Positions 1 to 7,916 of a DNA stretch of 56,338 nt are shown here, one piece after another (the stretch's first letter is position 1; the number at the start of each line of letters is the position of its first letter). Below the pieces are notes generated by a model, which did no database searches, was not told the origin of the DNA, and saw only the letters and a program-made list of their open reading frames with translations. The DNA comes from Ventosimonas gracilis. Its GTDB lineage: Bacteria; Pseudomonadota; Gammaproteobacteria; Pseudomonadales; Pseudomonadaceae. A program made the translations under genes and the position numbers. Where the stretch lies: NCBI RefSeq assembly GCF_001580025.1, contig NZ_LSZO01000003.1, forward strand, positions 1 through 56,338, read 5' to 3'.

Positions 1-62
1 CAAAAATTGCCTGAACTCGTCAAATCCTTCTTCAGACAGCCAGAATGCCTATATATAAAAAT

Positions 63-93
63 GTGACTTTATTTTATGAAAATTTAGTATAAT
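63..93 (+). promoter_or_regulatory. Candidate sigma-70 promoter upstream of hexR
   Basis: A perfect TATAAT lies at 88-93, with a TGACTT-like -35 at 64-69 and an 18-bp spacer. It points toward hexR, whose start is about 190 bases away. The surrounding sequence is AT-rich compared with the rest of the window. No ORF of useful length is seen in bases 1-282, so this stretch looks like an intergenic regulatory region. The assignment rests on motif matching only. Confidence 0.35.
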
Positions 94-234
94 GCACGGT
101 GTCCGTTTCACTCACGAAACCGATGCGGTCGTTCCTCTATTTTTGTTCTCCAAGAGGGGGTATTTCTTTCCCACGGTTTTTCATATCGCTCTATGCTGGC
201 AAAAACGGGGTAACCCAACGACTGCAATAAAGTC

Positions 235-249
235 TGTAGTATAACTACA
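235..249. promoter_or_regulatory. Palindromic candidate HexR operator
   Basis: TGTAGTATAACTACA is a perfect 15-bp palindrome (6-bp arms around ATA), 33 bases before the GTG start of hexR. The described HexR sites of gammaproteobacteria are of the form TGTAATwwwATTACA, so ten or more positions agree. Its place just before the regulator's own gene suggests autoregulation relieved by a sugar-phosphate effector such as 2-keto-3-deoxy-6-phosphogluconate. That regulatory reading is inferred from the family. Confidence 0.55.
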
Positions 250-282
250 AGCTCACTACCCGCCATCTTGGAGACATTGCGT

Positions 283-1131
283 GTGAACCTGCTGCAACAG
301 ATTGCCAAGGTGCAGCCTGCGCTGCGCAAATCCGAACGTAAAGTGGCCGAGCAAGTGTTGCAAGAACCGGCGGCGCTGCTGCACAGTTCAATGGCCGCAT
401 TGGCGCAGCGCGCAGGTGTCAGCGAGCCTACCGTGCTGCGTTTTTGCCGCGCCGTGGGTTGCAGCGGTTTTCTGGATTTTAAATTGTCGCTCGCACAAAG
501 CCTTGCCGCCGGCGCGAGTTTTGCGCAGTTTGCGGTTAGCCCCGAGGATTCGGTGGCTGATTTTTCGCGCAAGATTTTTGATACCACGCTGCACAGCCTG
601 ATGGCGCTGCGTGAGCAATTGGATACCAAGGCACTGGAGCGTGCCATTGCGCTTTGTGCTAAAGCGCCGCGCATTGAGTTTTACGGTTTTGGCGCCTCCG
701 GTGTAGTGGCCGCTGATGCGCAGCACAAATTTTTTCGTCTGCTGCTGTCGGCAGCCGCCTATTCAGATCCGCACATGCAGGCGATGAGTGCGGTGACGCT
801 AAAGCCGGATGATGTGGCTCTGTGTATCTCGCAGTCCGGCCGTTCCAAGGATTTGCTGACCACCGCCCATCTGGTGCGTGAAGCCGGTGCAGGGCTGATT
901 ACCCTTTGCCCCGGGCAAACGCCGTTGGCTGAACTTGCCAGCGTTAATCTGGCCATTGAGGTCGAAGAAGACACCGAAATCTACACGCCGCTCACCTCGC
1001 GCATTGCTCATCTGGTGGTAATTGACGTGCTCGCCGTGGGGGTTGCCATGGCGCGCGGGCCGGATTTGGTGGAACACCTTAAAAGCGTCAAACGCAGTCT
1101 GCGCAGTCTGCGCCTTGCACCCAAGCGCTAA
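283..1131 (+). CDS. hexR: HexR, RpiR-family transcriptional regulator of central sugar metabolism
   Basis: This is an RpiR-type repressor. The N-terminal helix-turn-helix (about residues 1-77) contains the run VSEPTVLRFCRAVGCSGF, and a sugar-isomerase (SIS) domain follows (about 120-260) with the CISQSGRSKDL phosphosugar-binding loop. In pseudomonads HexR represses Entner-Doudoroff and glucose genes and responds to KDPG. I chose the GTG at 283: it gives the family's usual start (M)NLLQ and has GGAGA at 270-274 eight bases upstream; the TTG at 268 would overlap that site. Length (282 aa) is normal. A palindrome at 235-249 is a likely autoregulatory site. The gene is followed by glmS rather than zwf or edd. 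Confidence 0.9.
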   Translation: MNLLQQIAKVQPALRKSERKVAEQVLQEPAALLHSSMAALAQRAGVSEPTVLRFCRAVGCSGFLDFKLSLAQSLAAGASFAQFAVSPEDSVADFSRKIFDTTLHSLMALREQLDTKALERAIALCAKAPRIEFYGFGASGVVAADAQHKFFRLLLSAAAYSDPHMQAMSAVTLKPDDVALCISQSGRSKDLLTTAHLVREAGAGLITLCPGQTPLAELASVNLAIEVEEDTEIYTPLTSRIAHLVVIDVLAVGVAMARGPDLVEHLKSVKRSLRSLRLAPKR

Positions 1132-1208
1132 AACCTTCGTGCTTGCGCTACACTGCGCAGCTTTGTAAACGCTCAATGTTTAAAGAAAGTTCAAAGGAGT
1201 AGCGGTTT

Positions 1209-3041
1209 ATGTGTGGCATTGTGGGTGCCATTGCCGAGCGCAATATTACGGCGATTTTGCTCGAAGGTCTGCGCCGCCTGGAATACCGTGGCTATGACAG
1301 CGCCGGTATTGCGCTGGTGGACGGAGAGGGTGCTTTGCGCAGAAGCCGTCGCAGCGGCAAAGTCGCCGCATTGGAGCAGGCGCTAAAAGAGCAGCCGCTC
1401 AGCGGCCAGCTTGGAATTGCCCATACGCGCTGGGCGACTCATGGCGCACCGACGCAGCGCAATGCCCATCCGCATTTTTCAGGCAGCGTGGCGCTGGTAC
1501 ACAACGGCATTATCGAAAACCACGAAGCACTGCGGCAGCGCCTGCTGGCGCAAGGTTATGCGTTTTCCTCAGATACCGATACCGAGGTTATCGCCCATCT
1601 GTTGACCGAACAGCTTAAAACGACGGCGGATTTGACCGATGCATTCAAAGCGGTGGTTCGCCAGTTAGAAGGCGCATACGGCCTTGCGGTGATTTGCGCC
1701 GCACAGCCTGACCGTCTGCTCGCTGCGCGCAGTGGCAGCCCATTGGTGATTGGCTTGGGGCATGGGGAAAACTTCCTCGCCTCCGACCCTTTGGCGCTGC
1801 GCCAAGTGACTGACCGCTTTATTTATCTGGAAGAAGGCGATTTGGCCGAAATTCAGCATCAGCGTGTGCAGATCTGGAATGCAGACGGCGAGCCGGTGAG
1901 GCGCGAAACGGTCGAATACCCGCAAGGCGAACAGTCCGCCGACAAAGGCGCTTATCGGCACTTTATGCTTAAAGAAATTCATGAGCAGCCCGCCGTCATG
2001 CAGCGCACGCTGGAAGGTCGCCTGCAAGAAAACGCCGTTTCGCTTGAAGCTTTTGGCAAAGGCGCAGCAGAATGCTTTGGCAAAGTCACCAACGTACAGA
2101 TTGTCGCTTGTGGCACCAGCTTTAATGCCGGATTGGTGGCGAAGTATTGGCTGGAAGCGCTGGCCGGGATTAGCTGCCAGGTCGAGGTCGCCAGCGAGTT
2201 TCGCTACCGCGATACGGTCACGCCCAAGGACTGCCTGTTGGTCTGCATCTCGCAATCCGGCGAGACCGCCGACACCTTGGCTGCGCTGCGCAAGGCCAAT
2301 AGCGGCGATTATCTCGCAACGCTCGCGGTATGCAATGTGCCGACCAGCTCACTGGTACGCGAGGCGGATTTGCACCTGCTTGCCCAAGCAGGGCCCGAAA
2401 TCGGCGTCGCTTCGACCAAAGCCTTTACCACCCAACTGATCTGCCTGCTGCTGCTGTGCTTGGCCTTGGGACGCGCACGCGGGCACTTGGATAACGCGGT
2501 TGAAGCCGAACTGGTCGCCGAACTGCGCCGCTTGCCTGCGCGTGTCGGTGAAGTGTTGGCGATGGAAAAAAAGATCGCCCTGCTCGCCGAACGTTTTGCC
2601 GAAAAACACCACTGCCTGTTTGTCGGGCGCGGCACGCAATATCCGGTGGCGCTGGAAGGGGCGCTGAAACTCAAGGAAATTTCCTATATCCACGCTGAAG
2701 CCTATCCAGCGGGCGAGCTTAAACACGGCCCGCTGGCCTTGGTCGATGCCGATATGCCGGTCATTGCCGTTGCGCCCAATAACGAGCTGCTCGAAAAACT
2801 CAAATCCAACCTGCAAGAAGTCCGCGCCCGTGGTGGTGAGTTGGTGGTGTTTGCCGATGCGCACAGCGGCCTGGAAAGCAGCGAAGGCGTTTCTGTCCTG
2901 ACACTGCCCGCCATCCATGACGGCCTCACCCCAGTGCTCTATACCGTGCCGCTGCAACTTTTGGCCTATCACGTCGCTGTGCACAAAGGCACCGACGTAG
3001 ACCAACCGCGCAACTTGGCAAAATCGGTGACGGTGGAGTAG
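1209..3041 (+). CDS. glmS: Glutamine--fructose-6-phosphate aminotransferase (isomerizing)
   Basis: GlmS makes glucosamine-6-phosphate from fructose-6-phosphate and glutamine, the first step to UDP-GlcNAc for peptidoglycan and LPS, in the cytoplasm. At 610 aa it is full length. Met is followed by catalytic Cys2 ([10 protein letters not shown]), the class II glutamine amidotransferase domain covers about residues 2-220, and two SIS domains follow (about 280-420 and 455-595; [15 protein letters not shown] in the first). The C-terminus [13 protein letters not shown] is typical. An AAAGGAG site at 1193-1199 sets the start. It begins 77 bases after hexR on the same strand and may be partly co-transcribed. 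The leader is too short for a glmS ribozyme. Confidence 0.97.
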   Translation: MCGIVGAIAERNITAILLEGLRRLEYRGYDSAGIALVDGEGALRRSRRSGKVAALEQALKEQPLSGQLGIAHTRWATHGAPTQRNAHPHFSGSVALVHNGIIENHEALRQRLLAQGYAFSSDTDTEVIAHLLTEQLKTTADLTDAFKAVVRQLEGAYGLAVICAAQPDRLLAARSGSPLVIGLGHGENFLASDPLALRQVTDRFIYLEEGDLAEIQHQRVQIWNADGEPVRRETVEYPQGEQSADKGAYRHFMLKEIHEQPAVMQRTLEGRLQENAVSLEAFGKGAAECFGKVTNVQIVACGTSFNAGLVAKYWLEALAGISCQVEVASEFRYRDTVTPKDCLLVCISQSGETADTLAALRKANSGDYLATLAVCNVPTSSLVREADLHLLAQAGPEIGVASTKAFTTQLICLLLLCLALGRARGHLDNAVEAELVAELRRLPARVGEVLAMEKKIALLAERFAEKHHCLFVGRGTQYPVALEGALKLKEISYIHAEAYPAGELKHGPLALVDADMPVIAVAPNNELLEKLKSNLQEVRARGGELVVFADAHSGLESSEGVSVLTLPAIHDGLTPVLYTVPLQLLAYHVAVHKGTDVDQPRNLAKSVTVE

Positions 3042-3075
3042 GGCGGTAGTTTATGAGCGAGAACATCGACATCTA

Positions 3076-3555
3076 ATGCCAGGGCTACTTTCACCGATGC
3101 TATCAATCCTATTGTTTGGGATATTGCTGTCGCTTATCCCTGTGTTGATTAAAAGATGGCTTATCAGTAATGGAAAAATGGATTTTAACTATCGAGCCAA
3201 ACGCATTATGACCAGCAATGAGGTGGAGTTTTTCCAAAGACTGCGGCGTGCCAATCCCGGCGGTTATGTTTTTCCACAAGTCGCTTTTTCCGCATTACTT
3301 GAACCATCGTCAAGAAATAAATGGGCAGCTTTTAAACATATCTCGCAAAAACGGGTGGACTACGCCATTTATAACAATCGACTTGAGCTGCTTTGTATTG
3401 TTGAACTGGATGACCGCACGCATCACCCGAAAAAAGATGCAGTGCGCGACGCGGCTTTTGCCAGTGCAGGTATTGTTACGCTGCGCTGGCAGGCGAGTAA
3501 TAAGCCTGATGAAACGCAAATTCGTACGCAACTGGAACAATTTAAGGTTATCTGA
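3076..3555 (+). CDS. DUF2726 domain protein with N-terminal membrane segment
   Basis: A 159-aa protein with one hydrophobic segment at about residues 5-27 and then a DUF2726-like domain: TSNEVEFFQRLRRA, a KRVDYAIYNN strand, and VELDDRTHHPKKDAVRDAAF followed by AGIVTLRW. The acidic/His pattern resembles the nuclease-like fold proposed for this family, but no activity is established. It lies 34 bases after glmS and 11 bases before the SulP gene, so it could belong to the same transcription unit. Only the family assignment is firm. Confidence 0.75.
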   Translation: MPGLLSPMLSILLFGILLSLIPVLIKRWLISNGKMDFNYRAKRIMTSNEVEFFQRLRRANPGGYVFPQVAFSALLEPSSRNKWAAFKHISQKRVDYAIYNNRLELLCIVELDDRTHHPKKDAVRDAAFASAGIVTLRWQASNKPDETQIRTQLEQFKVI

Positions 3556-3566
3556 GGCGGCATAAC

Positions 3567-5216
3567 ATGCTGGCGGTGCAGGAAGCGTGGCGGGCGGGGT
3601 TATTGGGCTGGCGGCATTGGCTGCGCAATCTGCTATCGGGTGTGGTGGTGGGCGTGGTCGCGCTGCCGCTCGCCATGGCCTTTGCCATTGCCTCGGGAGC
3701 CACGCCAGCGCAGGGTATTTATACCGCCATTATTGCAGGGGTGGTGGTTTCGCTCTGCGGCGGCAGCCGCTTTCAAATCGCAGGCCCCACCGGCGCTTTT
3801 ATCGCCATTCTCGCCACCATTACCGCCAAGCATGGTATCGACGGCCTGCAAATGGCCACCTTAATGGCCGGAGCCATTTTGCTGGTGCTGGGCTTTGCGC
3901 GTTTGGGTTCGGTGATTCGCTTTATCCCGGACCCGGTCATCGTCGGTTTTACCGCCGGTATCGGGGTGATTATCTGGGTGAGCCAGTGGCGCGATTTTTT
4001 TGGCCTGCCGCAAACTCAAGGCGAGCATTTCCATGAAAGGCTCTGGCAATTGTTACAGGCACTGCCGCAGTTGCATCTGGCGACCACCTTGCTGGCCTTG
4101 GCCGCGCTGATGCTGGTGATCTTTAATGGCAAACTGCCGCTGCTGCGCCGCTTGCCCGCGCCTTTGGTGGCAATGGTACTGGTCGCTGGCGTTCAGGCGT
4201 TGTTTCAGTTCGAGGGCGTTGCCACCATCGGCAGCGCTTTTGGTGGCATCCCGCAAGGATTACCCAGTTTTAATTGGCCGCAAATCAGCCTAGCAAGGGT
4301 GATTGAGCTGATTGGCCCAGCCTTTGCCATTGCCATGTTGGGTGCGATTGAGTCGCTATTATCCGCCGTGGTGGCCGATGGTATGGCCGGAACGCGGCAT
4401 GACTCCAATCAAGAGCTTATCGGCCAAGGGCTTGCCAATTTGACAACACCCTTGTTTGGCGGTTTTGCCGCGACCGGCGCATTGGCGCGTACGGCCGCCA
4501 ATATCAAAAACGGCGCGAGCGGGCCGCTGTCTGGCGTATTTCACAGCCTGACCCTGCTGCTGATTTTGCTGGTGCTCGCCCCGCTCGCCGCCGATATTCC
4601 GCTCTGTGCGTTGGCCGCCATTTTGTTTGTGGTCGCTTGGAATATGAGCGATTTTGCCCACTTTAAACACATGCTGCGGCGCGCCCCTCGCGCGGATGTG
4701 GTGGTGCTGTTGGTGACTTTTTTATTGACCGTATTCAGCGATTTGGTGCTGGCGGTCAATATCGGCGTGATTTTGGCGATGCTGTTGTTTATGCGGCGGA
4801 TGGCCGCATCGGTTGCCGTACAGCAGCAGGAGCGCGGCGAATTGGCCGCTGAATTAGGGCAAGAGCTACCGCCCGATGTATTGGTCTACAGCATCGAAGG
4901 GCCGTTGTTTTTTGCCGCCGTGGAAAGCATGGAGCGTGCGCTGGCGCACAGTCCAGGTACGCCCAGGTGCCTGATTATCCGCCTGCGCCGCGTACCCTTT
5001 ATGGATATCACCGGCCTTGCCAGCCTGGAAGACATCATTAGCGATTTAAAACGCCACGGCGCGGCGGTTAAACTCTGCGAAGCCAATGCTCGTGTGCTGC
5101 GCAAGCTCGGTAAGGCAGGGATTTTGCAAAGCCTCGGCAGCGAGCATTATCACGCTGATTTACCCAGCGCACTTGCCAGCCTGCAAGCGGCAGAGAGCGA
5201 ACCCCACACCCCATAA
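3567..5216 (+). CDS. SulP-family inorganic anion transporter with STAS domain
   Basis: A 549-aa inner-membrane transporter of the SLC26/SulP family. The N-terminal part has roughly ten or more hydrophobic helices. It includes the early motif PLAMAFAIASGATPAQGIYTA and the GPTGAFIAI stretch that lines the substrate site. A cytoplasmic STAS domain covers about residues 425-540 (GPLFFAAVESMERAL, RRVPFMDITGLASLEDI). Substrate cannot be read from sequence: sulfate, bicarbonate or a dicarboxylate are all possible. A sulfurtransferase gene 30 bases downstream makes a sulfur connection conceivable but does not prove it. The start follows a GAGG stretch shortly upstream. Confidence 0.9.
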   Translation: MLAVQEAWRAGLLGWRHWLRNLLSGVVVGVVALPLAMAFAIASGATPAQGIYTAIIAGVVVSLCGGSRFQIAGPTGAFIAILATITAKHGIDGLQMATLMAGAILLVLGFARLGSVIRFIPDPVIVGFTAGIGVIIWVSQWRDFFGLPQTQGEHFHERLWQLLQALPQLHLATTLLALAALMLVIFNGKLPLLRRLPAPLVAMVLVAGVQALFQFEGVATIGSAFGGIPQGLPSFNWPQISLARVIELIGPAFAIAMLGAIESLLSAVVADGMAGTRHDSNQELIGQGLANLTTPLFGGFAATGALARTAANIKNGASGPLSGVFHSLTLLLILLVLAPLAADIPLCALAAILFVVAWNMSDFAHFKHMLRRAPRADVVVLLVTFLLTVFSDLVLAVNIGVILAMLLFMRRMAASVAVQQQERGELAAELGQELPPDVLVYSIEGPLFFAAVESMERALAHSPGTPRCLIIRLRRVPFMDITGLASLEDIISDLKRHGAAVKLCEANARVLRKLGKAGILQSLGSEHYHADLPSALASLQAAESEPHTP

Positions 5217-5246
5217 ACGCCTGATGATATTGCCCAAGGAGACCTC

Positions 5247-6095
5247 ATGTCTTTGCCTGACCTGATTGATTGCGACTGGCTCGCCGCCCACTTGGCTGAA
5301 CCGGATTTATTGGTATTCGATGCCAGTTTTTACCTGCCTGATGAAGGCCGTGATGCACGTGGCGGCTTTTTGAGTACGCATATTCCCGGCGCCCGTTTTT
5401 TTGACATTGAAGTGTTTTCTGACACTGATACGGATCTTGCGCATATGGCACCCAGTGCTGGGCGTTTTGCGCGCCTCGCCGGTGAGCTGGGTATCAGCAA
5501 CACAAGCCGCGTGGTGGTGTATGACCAAAAGGGGCTGTTTTCTGCCGCGCGGGTTTGGTGGCTTTTGCGTTTATTCGGCCATGAACAAGTCGCCGTACTG
5601 GACGGCGGTCTGCCTTTGTGGTCAGCCGGTGGACGCAAAATTGTCAGCGGCGCGTCCATCCCTGCGCCTAAGGTGAGCTTTCTGCCCAAATTGAACGCCC
5701 GCTTGCTGCGCGGCTTGGGCGATATAGAGGTCAATCTGCACAGCAAAGCGGCGTTAGTGCTCGATGCACGCAGCGCCGAACGCTTCGCCGGAGAGGCCGC
5801 TGAACCGCGTCCTGGGCTTGCCAGTGGGCATATCCCGGGCAGCCGCAATCTGCATTACACCAAGCTGCTGGATGAAAACGCCTGCTTTAAATCCGCCGAA
5901 GAACTGCGCAGCCTGTTTATCGCCCTGGGGGTGGAACAAACGCGTCCGGTGATCACCAGCTGCGGCAGCGGCATTACCGCCGCCATCTTGAACCTGGGGC
6001 TGCATCTGGCGGGTTTCGAGATGGGCGCGCTCTACGACGGCTCTTGGGCCGAATGGGGCAGCCGCGAAGATATGCCGAAGGAGCAGGGCGCTTAG
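5247..6095 (+). CDS. sseA: Thiosulfate/3-mercaptopyruvate sulfurtransferase (SseA-like, tandem rhodanese)
   Basis: A 282-aa two-domain rhodanese, the usual length for SseA. The N-terminal, non-catalytic rhodanese domain carries LVFDASFYLP, HIPGARFFDIEVFSD and VVVYDQKGLFSAARVWWLLR. The C-terminal domain has DARSAERFAGEAAEPRPG, GHIPGSRN and the active loop CGSGIT. The CGSG-[IV]-T loop is that of mercaptopyruvate sulfurtransferases rather than thiosulfate rhodaneses. It transfers sulfane sulfur to thiols or cyanide in the cytoplasm. An AAGGAG ribosome site at 5236-5241 fixes the ATG. Confidence 0.92.
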   Translation: MSLPDLIDCDWLAAHLAEPDLLVFDASFYLPDEGRDARGGFLSTHIPGARFFDIEVFSDTDTDLAHMAPSAGRFARLAGELGISNTSRVVVYDQKGLFSAARVWWLLRLFGHEQVAVLDGGLPLWSAGGRKIVSGASIPAPKVSFLPKLNARLLRGLGDIEVNLHSKAALVLDARSAERFAGEAAEPRPGLASGHIPGSRNLHYTKLLDENACFKSAEELRSLFIALGVEQTRPVITSCGSGITAAILNLGLHLAGFEMGALYDGSWAEWGSREDMPKEQGA

Positions 6096-6103
6096 CCCTG
6101 CAC

Positions 6104-6349
6104 TTAGCCTTGCAAAAAATCCTGCAACATCGACGCATCAAACGGCCAGCCAAGCTCTGCGCCGGTTTGTGCGTTGCGCAGTACAGGGATGCGGGTGCTG
6201 TAGCGCTTAAACCATTCGGGATATTCGCTGATGTCAATCAGCTCGACCGTCAAGCCTTGGCTTGCCCAAGGCATCAGTAGGTTTTCGGCCTGTTCGCATA
6301 GGTGACAGCCCAAGGTGCCGAACAGTTGACAGCGTGGAAAGTAAGACAT
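6104..6349 (-). CDS. Small glutaredoxin-like (DUF836-type) protein
   Basis: An 81-aa protein with a thioredoxin fold: a short beta-strand (CQLFGTLGC), then the redox CxxC of GCHLCEQAE at about residues 14-21, then VELIDISEYPEWFKRYSTRIPVLRN with the cis-proline characteristic of glutaredoxin folds, and a C-terminal helix. The reading frame stays open upstream, but the ATG at 6349 gives the normal length for the family, and the longer version would run into the start region of dacB. It converges with sseA, leaving 8 bases between them. Substrate unknown. Confidence 0.8.
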   Translation of the reverse strand: MSYFPRCQLFGTLGCHLCEQAENLLMPWASQGLTVELIDISEYPEWFKRYSTRIPVLRNAQTGAELGWPFDASMLQDFLQG

Positions 6350-6470
6350 CAAGGCAACCTGTGGCAAGCGATAAAAGGTTTGATAAATGTTTGCAGCAAG
6401 CCATAAAAAAACCAAAAAAGCGAGAATAATGTATCGTTTACCGCTTTTTCCGTACCAAGGATTGGAAACT

Positions 6471-7916
6471 ATGCCCGATAAATTGCGTCGCCTGCTGCTC
6501 GCCTGCTCGTTTTTTCTGCTGCCTTTGCTGGCATTACCCACTCTGGCGGCAAATAGTCCTCTGCCTGCCTCGCTAAAACAAGCACTGGCTAAAGCCAAGA
6601 TTGCTGAGCAGTCGCTTGCCTTGGCGATTGTGCCGCTCGAAGGAGGCGGTAAGGCGCGTTTTTTTAATGCGGATAAGCGGATGAATCCAGCTTCGACCAT
6701 GAAGCTGGTGACGACTTACGCGGGGCTGGAATTGCTCGGTCCTGACTATCAATGGCGAACTGAGTTTTATACCGATGGCAGGCTTAAAGACGGCGTGTTG
6801 TCCGGCAATCTTTACCTTAAAGGAGGCGGCGACCCAAAACTCAATTTGCAGCGCCTGTGGCTGCTGCTGCGCGATTTAAGGACGGCTGGAGTCAAACAGG
6901 TCAAGGGTGATTTAAGGCTGGAGCGCACTTACTTTCGCCACTCGACATTACCGGAATTTGATGACGATGGCGGCGATCCGCTGCGTCCGTTTTTGGTCGA
7001 ACCGGATGCGCTTTTGATTAACTTTAAAGCGGTGCGGTTAGTGGTGCGAGCGGAAGCTGGCAAGATCTATCTGCATATGGATCCGCCCTTGGCTTCGGTG
7101 CCTATGGTCAATCAAGTCAAGCTGTTACCGGCTAAAAAAAATTGTCCGGCACCTTTAATCAGCTTTCATCTGCGTGAACAAGAAGGGACGACTTCCCTGT
7201 TGGTTAAAGGGCAATTGGCAGAAGGTTGCCGTACCGAGTTTTACCTGTCGTTGCTTGACCATCCAAACTACGCCTTTGACGCGGTACGTGCGCTGTGGCA
7301 GGAAATGGGTGGCACGATTGAGGGAAAAAACGGCTCTGGGCTGTTGCCAGAGCCGCATAAACGGCGTTTGCTGTCGCGCAGTTTTTCGCCGGATTTGACC
7401 GAAATCATCCGCGACATCAACAAATACAGCAATAACACCATGGCGCGGCAGCTTTTTTTAAGTATCGGCGCGCAGCTCCATGGCAATGAGGAGACGCATG
7501 ACCAGGCGGCGAACCGGGCTATCCGCACTTGGCTCACCAAGAAAAACATTAAAACCAATCACTTGTTGATGGAGAACGGTTCGGGGCTGTCGCGTAATGA
7601 GCGCATCAGCGCGGCGGAACTGGCCGCTATTTTGCAGGCCGCCTGGAAAAGCCCGTATGCGGCTGAGTTCATCAGCTCGCTGCCTTTGGTCGCCATCGAC
7701 GGCACCATGAGAAAAAGGCTGCGCGGCACGGCGCTGGCCGGGCAGGCGCATATCAAAACCGGAGCACTCAACAACTCACGGGCGATTGCCGGTTTCTGCC
7801 GCGACAAGAACGGCAAGAGCTGGGCGGTCGTGGCGATTTTAAATGGCCCTAAGCTGTGGAACGCCTCGACCGTGCTCGACCAAGTGCTGCTGGATGTTTA
7901 CCAGCAGAGAATTTAA
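6471..7916 (+). CDS. dacB: D-alanyl-D-alanine carboxypeptidase/endopeptidase (PBP4, DacB)
   Basis: A periplasmic class C low-mass penicillin-binding protein that trims peptidoglycan cross-links. The start at 6471 gives a clean signal peptide (MPDKLRR, hydrophobic LLLACSFFLLPLLALP, cleavage near TLAA); an earlier in-frame ATG at 6387 would bury it. The serine-enzyme motifs are all present: SxxK in NPASTMKL, SxN in KYSNNTMAR, and KTG in AHIKTGALNNSRA. Length after the chosen start is 481 aa, as in E. coli DacB. AAGGATTGGA upstream acts as ribosome site. Its end overlaps the convergent rlmL by four bases. Confidence 0.93.
   Translation: MPDKLRRLLLACSFFLLPLLALPTLAANSPLPASLKQALAKAKIAEQSLALAIVPLEGGGKARFFNADKRMNPASTMKLVTTYAGLELLGPDYQWRTEFYTDGRLKDGVLSGNLYLKGGGDPKLNLQRLWLLLRDLRTAGVKQVKGDLRLERTYFRHSTLPEFDDDGGDPLRPFLVEPDALLINFKAVRLVVRAEAGKIYLHMDPPLASVPMVNQVKLLPAKKNCPAPLISFHLREQEGTTSLLVKGQLAEGCRTEFYLSLLDHPNYAFDAVRALWQEMGGTIEGKNGSGLLPEPHKRRLLSRSFSPDLTEIIRDINKYSNNTMARQLFLSIGAQLHGNEETHDQAANRAIRTWLTKKNIKTNHLLMENGSGLSRNERISAAELAAILQAAWKSPYAAEFISSLPLVAIDGTMRKRLRGTALAGQAHIKTGALNNSRAIAGFCRDKNGKSWAVVAILNGPKLWNASTVLDQVLLDVYQQRI

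Noticed and set aside
1-282. Possible gene at the left edge
   Set aside because: No frame with protein-like content; the frames open here are antisense to hexR.
1132-1208. glmS ribozyme or riboswitch
   Set aside because: Only 77 bases lie between hexR and glmS, no ribozyme core is visible, and this ribozyme is a feature of Gram-positive bacteria.
2349-3005. Long antisense ORF in glmS (218 aa)
   Set aside because: It is a shadow of the well-supported glmS frame in GC-rich DNA, without a family pattern.
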